Shown here: in pieces, positions 1-6,891 of the stretch
How positions within the stretch are numbered: the stretch's first letter is position 1
How the letters are laid out: each line of letters starts with the position of its first letter
Assembly (NCBI GenBank): GCA_019745755.1
Contig: JAIESS010000187.1
Coordinates: forward strand, 1-7,289
DNA: 7,289 nucleotides
Source of the DNA: Alphaproteobacteria bacterium
GTDB taxonomy: Bacteria; Pseudomonadota; Alphaproteobacteria; Paracaedibacterales; JAKBAR01
Direction of reading: 5' to 3'
Translations under genes and position numbers: made by a program
The notes under the pieces: generated by a model
Databases searched by the model: none
Seen by the model: the letters and a program-made list of their open reading frames with translations, nothing else
What the model was told of the DNA's origin: nothing

Positions 1-958
1 TATGATTCATTTCTTTAAGCTCATCCAGATCAAAACGCGGGGCATTACGGCTAAACGTTCCAAGATCAAAATGTGAGGCCAATTCATCCATCGTTAACAC
101 AGGCTGTACGGGAAGCGATGTGCCAAGACGCGCAAGAAGTGAACAGATAGCCATAGGCTCCAGGCCTTGTGCACGCATTTCCCCCACACTCAGGCTCCCT
201 ATGCGTTTAGAAAGACCACTGCCATCTTTGTCCATGAGGAGTGTCGTGTGGCTAAAGGTGATCGTCCCTGACACTCGTCCCAGAGCTTCAAAAAGTTGGA
301 CCTGTACAGCCGTATTCGTTACATGATCTTCACCACGAAGAATATGTGTAACCTCAAAATCCACATCATCTACAACGGAGGTAAGCGTATAAAGATAGGC
401 GCCATCGGCCCGCACAAGCACAGGATCACTCAGTGTTCCTGGCCCAAAATAAACATCCCCACGGGACAGATCATGCCAGGAAACGTCCTTATCTTCGAGA
501 AGGAAGCGATAATGAGGCTTCAGCCCCTGTGCTTCAAGAGCTTGTTTTTCCTCGATCGTGAGTTTAAGGGCAGCACGATCATAACGCGGTGGCTCGCCCC
601 GTCCAAGTTGGCGTTTGCGCTTAAATTCAAGTTCTTCCGGTGTTTCATAACACGGATATAAACGACCGGCTGCTATGAGCTTATCCATCACTTCCTTATA
701 GCGATCAAAACGATCAGATTGTTTAAAAAAACTGTCGTGGGTAAGGCCAAGCCACTCAAGATTCTCGATAATCGCAAGCTCATACTCTGGTTTTGACCGC
801 TCCAAATCCGTATCATCCATACGAAGCAAAAAATGTCCGCCGTTCTTTTTCGCAAACAACCAATTAATTAAAGCTGTTCGGATATTACCGATGTGGAGAT
901 ACCCTGTGGGGGAGGGGGCAAAACGTACTTTTAAAGGGTGTGAGCTGAGCGTCGACAT
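1..958 (-). CDS. gltX: Glutamyl-tRNA synthetase, partial (C-terminus beyond left edge)
   Basis: Charges tRNA(Glu) with glutamate in the cytoplasm (class I aminoacyl-tRNA synthetase). Translating the minus strand from the ATG at 958-956 gives 319 codons open to the left edge. The N-terminus VRFAPSPTGYLHIGN (residues 11-25) holds the HIGH-type signature (HIGN, 22-25). DDTDLERSK (48-56) and RGEDHVTNT (208-216) are further GluRS landmarks. The KMSKS-equivalent loop is GLSKR at 248-252, followed by IGSLSV, rather than the common KLSKRHG. As I recall, that variant belongs to the second GluRS type of alphaproteobacteria, found where Gln-tRNA is made through GatCAB. Residues 101-125 keep only one cysteine, so the zinc site of the E. 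coli enzyme is probably absent. About 120-150 residues, mainly the anticodon-binding domain, are missing at the window edge. No clear Shine-Dalgarno precedes the ATG. It is divergent from the FliJ-like gene. Confidence 0.95.
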   Translation of the reverse strand, partial: MSTLSSHPLKVRFAPSPTGYLHIGNIRTALINWLFAKKNGGHFLLRMDDTDLERSKPEYELAIIENLEWLGLTHDSFFKQSDRFDRYKEVMDKLIAAGRLYPCYETPEELEFKRKRQLGRGEPPRYDRAALKLTIEEKQALEAQGLKPHYRFLLEDKDVSWHDLSRGDVYFGPGTLSDPVLVRADGAYLYTLTSVVDDVDFEVTHILRGEDHVTNTAVQVQLFEALGRVSGTITFSHTTLLMDKDGSGLSKRIGSLSVGEMRAQGLEPMAICSLLARLGTSLPVQPVLTMDELASHFDLGTFSRNAPRFDLDELKEMNH

Positions 959-1044
959 AACACATAAACATTATTGATTATTTCTTCCAACCATACCTTT
1001 TTTGATAGTGAAAAGTCTAGGATATGGGAAAAGTTATTTGGTTT

Positions 1045-1074
1045 TTAACAAATCATTAACTTTTTTCATATTAT
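1045..1074 (+). promoter_or_regulatory. Candidate sigma70-type promoter for the FliJ-like gene
   Basis: TTAACA at 1045-1050 (one mismatch to TTGACA), an 18-bp spacer, then TATTAT at 1069-1074 (one mismatch to TATAAT). A TATACT hexamer overlaps at 1072-1077. The AT-rich setting makes chance matches easy, so this is a candidate only. It lies about 30-40 bp upstream of the coding start, in the 144-bp divergent gap between gltX and the FliJ-like gene. Confidence 0.35.
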
Positions 1075-1102
1075 ACTTCGATATGTTGGTTCGTTTCTTT
1101 GT

Positions 1103-1543
1103 TTGGATGTGTCCGTGGCAAATAATACCCTGAAGTCTCTTGAAACACTGATTAAAATTGAAAAAGAACACGTAGAGAATCTCCTTAAAAAACGCCAAAT
1201 GCTTGCACGTGATATGTTGTTGATGCATGAAGAAAAAAAGCTCACCGAGGAACGTCTTAAAAAAGAAAACACCTTTGCAGGGGATGTGGCATCTTTTATG
1301 ACATTGCCGCATTTTGCAAAAGCATCACGGGATAAAATTCAGGTCATTCAAGACAAACTTTTGTATGCTCAACATCAAGAAGTCCTTCTTCAAAGTGAGC
1401 TTAGCAATATGTATGCACGTATGAAGACTTATGAAGTCCTTAAACGTATGAAAAAAGAAGGCCTTGAAAAGCTCCGCCTTAAAAGGGAACAAAAAGACTT
1501 GGACGAAGTCGGTTTGCACAAATTCCTTTTTAATAGGATTTGA
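1103..1543 (+). CDS. FliJ-like coiled-coil protein (putative flagellar export chaperone/stalk)
   Basis: A small, highly charged protein of 142-146 residues that is almost entirely alpha-helical coiled coil. It opens with a Leu/Ile heptad-like stretch, LKSLETLIKIEKEH. It closes with a helix of the form YEVLKRMKKEG...LKREQKDLDEVG, which matches the RREQ-ELDE ending typical of alphaproteobacterial FliJ. FliJ is the ATPase-associated stalk and chaperone of the flagellar type III export apparatus, in the cytoplasm, and is about 147 residues long. No other flagellar gene lies in the window, so the call rests on length, coiled coil and the terminal motif; a type III secretion YscO-like protein is an alternative. 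The longest frame starts with TTG at 1103. GTG at 1109 or 1115 also fits, and GTG 1115 (V-A-N-N-T-L-K) is preferred because GGA at 1105-1107 sits about 7 nt upstream. The stop is TGA at 1541-1543. Confidence 0.6.
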   Translation: MDVSVANNTLKSLETLIKIEKEHVENLLKKRQMLARDMLLMHEEKKLTEERLKKENTFAGDVASFMTLPHFAKASRDKIQVIQDKLLYAQHQEVLLQSELSNMYARMKTYEVLKRMKKEGLEKLRLKREQKDLDEVGLHKFLFNRI

Positions 1544-1788
1544 TAGGCATGTATTTTTCAGTTAATATTTATCACTAGGATGTGAAGTGTTTTTGCATCT
1601 CCGTCAATTATTCATGACTCTGAATTCTCAAAAACTAACATTGAAAAACGTGAACAGAGCACCATGAAAATAGCAAATCAATTAACTCACACTATCTAAG
1701 TAGTTAACATTTTCGGATGGAGAAATTTCTTCACAAAATTTCCCTATACTTTTAAAGTGGAAAAAGAATAATCACGATCTGCGCCCTT
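1544..1788. other. AT-rich intergenic region upstream of cysS
   Basis: 245 bp with no convincing reading frame. It holds a perfect 10-bp palindrome, AGAAATTTCT, at 1721-1730. A TATACT hexamer at 1745-1750 could be the -10 box of a cysS promoter, but no good -35 lies 16-18 bp upstream of it. I see no strong terminator hairpin after the FliJ-like gene, and no Shine-Dalgarno directly before cysS. Confidence 0.3.
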
Positions 1789-3150
1789 ATGCATCTTAAA
1801 CTTTATAATACGCTATCAAAAACAAAGGACGTTTTTGAACCCCTGGATCCTGCACTTATTCGTATGTATGTGTGTGGTCCCACGGTTTATGATTTGGCCC
1901 ATATTGGTAATGCGCGTCCGGTGGTTGTGTTTGATGTGCTGTATCGCCTGCTCAAGCATCTTTATCCACGTGTTGTGTATGTCCGCAATATCACGGATGT
2001 GGATGATAAAATTAATGCAGCGGCCAAGGCAAATAAAGAGAATATAAGATCTCTTACAGATCGCACTATTGCAGCCTATCATGCTGATATGGAGGCCTTA
2101 AATGCCCTTCCTCCCAGCCGAGAGCCAAGGGCAACGGATCACATTCCTCAAATGATTCATATGATAGAAGAGCTCATTCGCAAGGGGTTTGCTTACGCGA
2201 ACGCAGGGCATGCGCTTTTTCGTCATCAAAAATATGATAACTACGGTAAATTATCGCGTCGGTCCATGGATGAACTTGTGGCGGGGTCCCGGGTGGAAAT
2301 CGCACCGTACAAGGAGCATCCAGGGGACTTTGTGCTTTGGAAACCTTCTCATGATGATGAGCCAGGATGGCAAAGCCCATGGGGACGTGGTCGGCCTGGC
2401 TGGCATATTGAATGTTCAGCCATGAGCGCAGCCTATCTCGGTGAAGTTTTTGATATTCACGGCGGCGGTATTGATCTTGTCTTTCCTCACCATGAGAATG
2501 AAGTGGCTCAGAGCTGCTGCGCCCATGGAACGGAGCGTATGGCTAATTATTGGCTGCATAATGGGCATTTGATGGTGAATGGTGCCAAAATGTCAAAATC
2601 CCTTGGTAATTTTTATACAGTACGGGACCTTTTGAGTGAATATCATGGTGAGGTCATTCGCTATGCTATGCTATCGACGCATTATCGTCAGCCCATTGAC
2701 TTTACCAAGGAAAATCTTTCTCTTGCTAAGCATTCTCTTGATAAATTGTACCGTGTTTTGGAAGATAGTCAAAGTGTTGAGGACAGTAATGAGTTGCATG
2801 ATGCTACATTTGAAGCGCTCATCGATGATATAAATACACCTCTTGCCATGACGCATTTGCATGAATTAGCAACAGCTTATAACATATCAAAAGATATTAC
2901 ACTCGCACAAAAGATGAAAAGAACAGCAGCTTTTCTAGGGATTCTTCAACATAATCCAAGCACATGGTTTAAGATTTCCTTTGGTGAAGGACGTCTTTCT
3001 CCGGCGGCTATTGAAGACCTTATTGAGCGTCGCAAACAAGCGCGTATAACAAAGGACTTTGCAGAGGCTGATGCTGTCCGACGCCAACTTGATGAGGTCG
3101 GTGTCGTTTTGGAAGATTCTCTCGATGGTACCACGTGGCGGTGGAAATAA
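1789..3150 (+). CDS. cysS: Cysteinyl-tRNA synthetase
   Basis: Complete 453-residue class I synthetase that attaches cysteine to tRNA(Cys) in the cytoplasm; the length is normal for the family. The start MHLKLYNTLS aligns with the usual CysRS N-terminus, so ATG 1789 is favoured although no Shine-Dalgarno is visible. MYVCGPTVYD (26-35) contains C29. The HIGH-type motif is HIGN (38-41). GRPGWHIECS contains C209, and GGGIDLVFPHHENE contains H234 and E238; C29, C209, H234 and E238 are the expected zinc ligands that discriminate cysteine. The KMSKS loop is exact at 267-271 (AKMSKSLGNF). The C-terminus keeps the RKQARITKDFAEAD...LEDSLDGTTWRW pattern of the anticodon-side domain. No catalytic residue appears to be missing. 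It is convergent with the methyltransferase gene, with 33 bp between stops and no clear terminator in that gap. Confidence 0.98.
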   Translation: MHLKLYNTLSKTKDVFEPLDPALIRMYVCGPTVYDLAHIGNARPVVVFDVLYRLLKHLYPRVVYVRNITDVDDKINAAAKANKENIRSLTDRTIAAYHADMEALNALPPSREPRATDHIPQMIHMIEELIRKGFAYANAGHALFRHQKYDNYGKLSRRSMDELVAGSRVEIAPYKEHPGDFVLWKPSHDDEPGWQSPWGRGRPGWHIECSAMSAAYLGEVFDIHGGGIDLVFPHHENEVAQSCCAHGTERMANYWLHNGHLMVNGAKMSKSLGNFYTVRDLLSEYHGEVIRYAMLSTHYRQPIDFTKENLSLAKHSLDKLYRVLEDSQSVEDSNELHDATFEALIDDINTPLAMTHLHELATAYNISKDITLAQKMKRTAAFLGILQHNPSTWFKISFGEGRLSPAAIEDLIERRKQARITKDFAEADAVRRQLDEVGVVLEDSLDGTTWRWK

Positions 3151-3183
3151 AAAATTAAGGCCTTTAAAGTATTCCTTTCTCCA

Positions 3184-4074
3184 TTAATCTTCATTTTTCT
3201 TTTCTGTATCTACTCCAGGTTTTACAGCAATGACACCGAGGCCTTGTTTACCAGATGAAGTTTCCCCTGTAAATCTGTAATAACGATCGAAATAACCCAC
3301 ACGCAAAATCTCAAAGGATATTCGGAAAAGGGCATTTACAATAACATCCATATCAAAAATATGTATAGTTTCAGGCATATTATAGGCAATGGTTTTTGGA
3401 TAGATATCAGACGTCGCTGTATTCATGCCGGGCCAAGGATCCCCTGCTTTACGTTTTTTGTCAAAGGATTCCCTGACTTTTTTGGAGGCTGTATCGACAT
3501 AAATGGTAGGAAGAAGAATATAAAGACGACCCCCAGGTTTAAGCCACTTCATCACCTTCTCAAGACCACGCTCAATATCCTTTCCCGGCAAAAATTGGAG
3601 AACCCGACAAAAAACAGCATCGAGAGACCCTTCAGGGAAATCTAGATCTCCTGGAAATGACCCTGCTTTGAATTCTGTTTTTTCTAAAAGAGACCTCGGA
3701 ATGCGCTGTTTGATAATATCAAGATGCCTAGGTTCTAAATCATTAATAACAGCTGCCACTCCACCTTTTAAAATCTCAAGAGAAAGATTGCCATACCCGG
3801 CACCAATTTCTAAAATCTTCTTTGTTCCTTGGGTCGAATAAATAATGAAATCCTTTGTGAAAGGATCAATAAATACATCCTCGTATAAGAATCCAAACTT
3901 GTTGAGCGTTGGGATATTCCCATTCTCATCCGGCGTTGGCACTTTGAGATTTTTGGATACGTCTTTTTTTGCATAGCCTGAGTAAGTTGGTGATATTAAA
4001 GCAAAACATAAAAGAATTGAAAAAAGAGATATCAACGGCAGCACTCCATAAAATTTATGCCTTATTAAAGACAT
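3184..4074 (-). CDS. Class I SAM-dependent methyltransferase with N-terminal signal peptide
   Basis: 296 residues from the ATG at 4074-4072. A TTG at 4092 would add six residues but is a weaker start. Residues 1-35 look like a Sec signal peptide: a basic n-region (MSLIRHK), a hydrophobic core VLPLISLFSILLCFALIS (11-28), and a probable cleavage after A35 in YSGYA|KK. The mature part is a Rossmann-fold methyltransferase: motif I ILEIGAGYGN (87-96, with E-x-G-x-G-x-G), an acidic residue at the end of strand beta2 in NDLEP (111-115), GSLDAVFCRVLQFL (149-162), and LKPGGRLYILLP (178-189). These place it in the Methyltransf_11/25-like group, but the substrate cannot be read from sequence. The C-terminal third (190-296) is probably the substrate domain and I do not recognise it. 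An exported SAM methyltransferase is odd because SAM is a cytosolic metabolite. It may be an anchored enzyme, a host-directed secreted enzyme, or a misjudged start (GTG at residue 45 would remove the signal). Confidence 0.85.
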   Translation of the reverse strand: MSLIRHKFYGVLPLISLFSILLCFALISPTYSGYAKKDVSKNLKVPTPDENGNIPTLNKFGFLYEDVFIDPFTKDFIIYSTQGTKKILEIGAGYGNLSLEILKGGVAAVINDLEPRHLDIIKQRIPRSLLEKTEFKAGSFPGDLDFPEGSLDAVFCRVLQFLPGKDIERGLEKVMKWLKPGGRLYILLPTIYVDTASKKVRESFDKKRKAGDPWPGMNTATSDIYPKTIAYNMPETIHIFDMDVIVNALFRISFEILRVGYFDRYYRFTGETSSGKQGLGVIAVKPGVDTEKKNED

Positions 4075-4185
4075 GTTTGAGTGTATGGGCAAGAAGAAAA
4101 ATAGTTGAAAAAATTCCTCAAAAAATCCCCTTGCCAGGTGTGTGTATTTCAGGAACTATCATAGGTACCTAAAACTCAATAATAT

Positions 4186-4190
4186 AGAGG
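4186..4190 (+). promoter_or_regulatory. Ribosome binding site deciding the pepF start
   Basis: AGAGG at 4186-4190 lies 11 nt before ATG 4202. It is slightly far but supports ATG 4202 over the in-frame GTG at 4142. Translation from 4142 would add 20 residues (beginning VYFRNYHRYL) that do not resemble the family's usual N-terminus, whereas residues 17-26 after ATG 4202 (PHWDLSDLYN) do. Confidence 0.45.
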
Positions 4191-4201
4191 CTTTGCCCAT
4201 A

Positions 4202-5998
4202 ATGACTGCATCCACTGCTGCTGAACGAAAGACCCACACAGAAGGGTTACCCCACTGGGACTTGTCCGATTTATACAACGGTCCCGATGATCCCGCGTTA
4301 AAACATGATATCCACACCCTTCAAAAAAAGATTGATATCTTTGCGGGTAACCAAGGAAAAGTAGCAGGTCGTTTAGAGCATCTGTACGATGATCTTATGG
4401 TGTATCAATCCATGATTCAGTCTTTTTCAAAGATGGCATCCTTTGCATATCTTTACTATGCCACCCAAATGACGGATGAAAAGGCTCAAGGATTTCTACA
4501 AAAAATTAATGAGCTTGAGGTTGATTTTTCGACTAAAATTATGTTCTTCACCCTTGAGATTATTGACTTATCTGATGCGGATTTAGAGAGGGCGTATAAG
4601 ATTTCACCAAAGCTACTAGAATACAAACGCTGGTTTACTCTGACGCGTATTTATAAAGAACATACCCTTGACCTTGCCCAAGAACAAATTTTGGCACAAA
4701 AAGACCTGACGTCTGGTTCAGCCTGGGTACGGTTATATGATCAAACGCTGGCGGAGATGACCTTTACAGATGGTTCAAACAAGACATTAAATCTCTCCCA
4801 ATTACTCGAGCGCATGTCTGATAAGAGTCCTGAGATGCGAGAGGAAGCTGCAACACTATTATCAAACAAACTCACATCTAACAAATCCCTCTTTACATTA
4901 ATTTTTAATACCCTTCTTAAGGATAAAGAGATTCAGGATACTCTTCGTCATTACCCATCTCCCTGGGCTTCACGCCATCTTGCCAATGATATAGAGGGTG
5001 ATGTTGTCGATGCACTTGTTGAGACAGTGAAGGCGAATTATAGCCTTTGCCATCGTTATTACGCATGGAAAGCCAAGGAAATGAGCCAAGAAAAATTGGC
5101 GTACTGGGACCGTAATGCCCCCCTTCCCATGGCTGCTGACGATAAAGTGAGCTTTGATGAGGCGAAAGAGATCGTATTTCATGCTTATCATCGCTTCACA
5201 CCCAGGCTAGCGGACATTGGCAAGAAATTTTTTGATAATGCATGGATTGATGTTCCTGCTTATCCTGGCAAAACGTCCGGTGCATTCGCTCATCCCGTCA
5301 CGCCGGATGCCCACCCTTATCTTATGCTGAATTATGTCGGTAAGCGCCGTGATGTTATGACACTGGCTCACGAGCTTGGCCACGGGGTTCATCAATACCT
5401 TGCCAATAGTCAACCGTATTTACTGGGGCGCACCCCGCTTACCATTGCGGAGACGGCTTCTGTCTTTGGGGAAATGCTCACATTTCAAGAGATTCTTAAG
5501 CGCTGTCAAACAGTTGCAGAGAAAAAAAGTCTTCTTGCCGGTAAGATTGAGGACATGATTAACACCGTTTTTCGCCAAGTAGCCTTCCATACCTTCGAAG
5601 TAGCCCTTCACACAAAGCGCAAAGAAGGTGAGCTGGCCTACGGTGACTTTGCGGATCTATGGATGCAAACGCAAACAGAAGCTCTTGGAAGTAGCGTTGA
5701 TATGGATCCTATGGTCAGTAATTTTTGGGGGTATATTTCTCACTTTATTCACTCACCCTTCTATGTTTATGCTTATGCGTTTGGGGATTGCTTGGTGAAT
5801 GCACTGTATAAGGTCTATACATCGGGTACTGTGGATAATTTTCAAGATAAATACCTTGAGCTTCTTTCTTATGGTGGTAGTAAAAAGTACGACGAGCTCT
5901 TAAAACCTTTTGGTCTTGATCTTAAGGATAAAGCCTTTTGGCAAGGGGGGCTTGATGTATTAAAGGGGCTTGTGGAGGAGTTGGAGACTTTAAAGTAG
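4202..5998 (+). CDS. pepF: M3B family oligoendopeptidase F-like zinc metallopeptidase
   Basis: A 598-residue cytoplasmic peptidase (no signal peptide) that trims short peptides; the length fits the M3B/PepF family of about 600. The N-terminus LPHWDLSDLYNGPDDPAL is characteristic of the alphaproteobacterial branch. The M3 N-terminal helical region follows (roughly residues 100-190), then the catalytic domain. LAYWDRNAPLP matches the conserved strand before the active site. The zinc site is HELGH at 390-394 (H390, E391 catalytic, H394), in LAHELGHGVHQYLA. The third ligand is E417 in TIAETASVFGE, the spacing expected for M3. The C-terminal FIHSPFYVYAYAFGDCLVNALY is also conserved. It is complete, with stop TAG at 5996-5998 and a terminator hairpin after it. 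It is divergent from the methyltransferase gene, with 127 bp between the two preferred starts. Confidence 0.95.
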   Translation: MTASTAAERKTHTEGLPHWDLSDLYNGPDDPALKHDIHTLQKKIDIFAGNQGKVAGRLEHLYDDLMVYQSMIQSFSKMASFAYLYYATQMTDEKAQGFLQKINELEVDFSTKIMFFTLEIIDLSDADLERAYKISPKLLEYKRWFTLTRIYKEHTLDLAQEQILAQKDLTSGSAWVRLYDQTLAEMTFTDGSNKTLNLSQLLERMSDKSPEMREEAATLLSNKLTSNKSLFTLIFNTLLKDKEIQDTLRHYPSPWASRHLANDIEGDVVDALVETVKANYSLCHRYYAWKAKEMSQEKLAYWDRNAPLPMAADDKVSFDEAKEIVFHAYHRFTPRLADIGKKFFDNAWIDVPAYPGKTSGAFAHPVTPDAHPYLMLNYVGKRRDVMTLAHELGHGVHQYLANSQPYLLGRTPLTIAETASVFGEMLTFQEILKRCQTVAEKKSLLAGKIEDMINTVFRQVAFHTFEVALHTKRKEGELAYGDFADLWMQTQTEALGSSVDMDPMVSNFWGYISHFIHSPFYVYAYAFGDCLVNALYKVYTSGTVDNFQDKYLELLSYGGSKKYDELLKPFGLDLKDKAFWQGGLDVLKGLVEELETLK

Positions 5999-6003
5999 AC
6001 ACA

Positions 6004-6033
6004 CATCACACACACTCAACGGTGTGTATGATG
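6004..6033. repeat. Imperfect inverted repeat (stem-loop) directly after pepF
   Basis: CATCACACACAC (6004-6015) pairs with GTGTGTATGATG (6022-6033) at 11 of 12 positions around a 6-nt loop, TCAACG. It begins only 6 nt after the pepF stop. No T run follows, so alone it is not a typical intrinsic terminator. It may stabilise the mRNA 3' end or act together with the second hairpin at 6046-6075. Confidence 0.55.
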
Positions 6034-6045
6034 TTGCACCTTTAA

Positions 6046-6080
6046 CACAGCTGCCTTCATAGGAAAACAGCTGTGCTTTT
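6046..6080 (+). terminator. Rho-independent terminator of pepF
   Basis: CACAGCTG (6046-6053) pairs perfectly with CAGCTGTG (6068-6075). An inner CCT/AGG pairing shortens the loop, and CTTTT follows at 6076-6080. The U-tract is short, so strength is uncertain. Its position between convergent genes fits termination of pepF. For the opposite gene, stopping at 6090, the hairpin is in place but the T run is weak. Confidence 0.6.
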
Positions 6081-6089
6081 AATCAATAT

Positions 6090-6878
6090 TTAGTGATGAT
6101 AACCTGTGGTCATTTTGCCAGACATTTGTGTAACAAGTTCAACTTCTTCATTAAAAACAGTCTCGAGAAAACTGGATAATACATCATAAAAAGTTGAAAT
6201 ACTTTGTGATGCATGAATTTGTTGAGCAAAAAAAGGAATATCAACCGCTGGAAGAGGTTTTGAGGCAAGTGTTAGTATAAGGAGCCTATCTCGTGTCTTA
6301 AAACAAACATCATAATTAAAATTATCTTCTTGGAGATGCTTCATAATGGCATTTTCGCGCTCCACAGTATGATACTTAGCCCACGCAAGGATATTGAAAT
6401 ACTCTGGCATTTGGGCGGGCGAAATCAACGCATCGTTGGCATGTTCACGGGATTTGAGCCTTTTTTCCAAAGCTAATGCTTCTTCTTCTTGATGGGTTAC
6501 TTTATAGGGACCGCATATTTTATGTTCAATAAGGTCACTTAAATAACCAACCATTTGATCCGCTGTTTTATAACTACCGAGCCATGGATAAAAATCCATT
6601 CCATCCAAGGCGTTTTCTTTTTGTTCTGTTTGAGTTGTTAATTTTATGTCTTCTGTTATTTTTCGTTTCTTTTTTGGTTGATCAGAGTCTTTGGAATGCA
6701 TCGATTCAAGAGCATTTACAGCGACAGAAAAGAAAAGCAAGCTATCATTTTTATCCCCTCTTAAAAAAGCTGTCCTTTTATTAAATGGGCATTGGATAAC
6801 AGGTGTTTGGCTGTGAGGAAGAATGGCTGTAACATGCTCATAAATGGAGCCTTTACCACCACCGCCCCCTAAGTTCAT
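6090..6878 (-). CDS. Unrecognised NLS-bearing protein, main open frame (separated from its signal peptide by a G9 tract)
   Basis: A 262-codon frame from ATG 6878-6876 to TAA 6092-6090; I do not recognise a family. It begins MNLGGGGGKGSIYEH. Residues 68-73 are PKKKRK (positions 6677-6660), identical to the basic core of the SV40 large-T nuclear localisation signal, in a hydrophilic setting (KDSDQ before, ITED after). The rest (about 85-262) looks globular and largely helical, with acidic and basic stretches such as THQEEEALALEKRLKSRE. No transmembrane segment or catalytic motif is evident. ATG 6878 is probably not the natural start: the frame stays open upstream as SDDED to the G9 tract, and one base fewer there joins it to a signal peptide, making a 302-residue protein with the NLS at 108-113. 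As written, the frame could only be expressed by restart at this ATG, giving a cytosolic form. The role is unknown; a host-nucleus effector is inference. Confidence 0.7.
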   Translation of the reverse strand: MNLGGGGGKGSIYEHVTAILPHSQTPVIQCPFNKRTAFLRGDKNDSLLFFSVAVNALESMHSKDSDQPKKKRKITEDIKLTTQTEQKENALDGMDFYPWLGSYKTADQMVGYLSDLIEHKICGPYKVTHQEEEALALEKRLKSREHANDALISPAQMPEYFNILAWAKYHTVERENAIMKHLQEDNFNYDVCFKTRDRLLILTLASKPLPAVDIPFFAQQIHASQSISTFYDVLSSFLETVFNEEVELVTQMSGKMTTGYHH

Positions 6879-6891
6879 ATCCTCATCATCA

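Noticed and set aside
296..661. + strand frame of 121 codons
   Set aside because: It lies fully inside gltX on the opposite strand, and the minus strand reads as an excellent GluRS.
4075..4092. TTG 4092 as methyltransferase start
   Set aside because: ATG 4074 gives a cleaner signal peptide; the six extra residues add nothing and no Shine-Dalgarno supports the TTG.
4162..4171. Perfect palindrome TAGGTACCTA in the divergent methyltransferase/pepF gap
   Set aside because: A single 10-bp palindrome without a second copy or a clear promoter overlap is not enough to call an operator.
4142..4201. 20-residue N-terminal extension of PepF from GTG 4142
   Set aside because: The extension does not resemble the family, while ATG 4202 gives the standard N-terminus and has AGAGG upstream.
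6584..6784. + strand frame of 66 codons with a strongly hydrophobic stretch resembling a small membrane protein
   Set aside because: It is antisense to the Lys/Asp-rich part of the NLS gene; AAA/AAG codons read backwards give Phe/Leu. No ribosome binding site, and the minus-strand gene explains the region.
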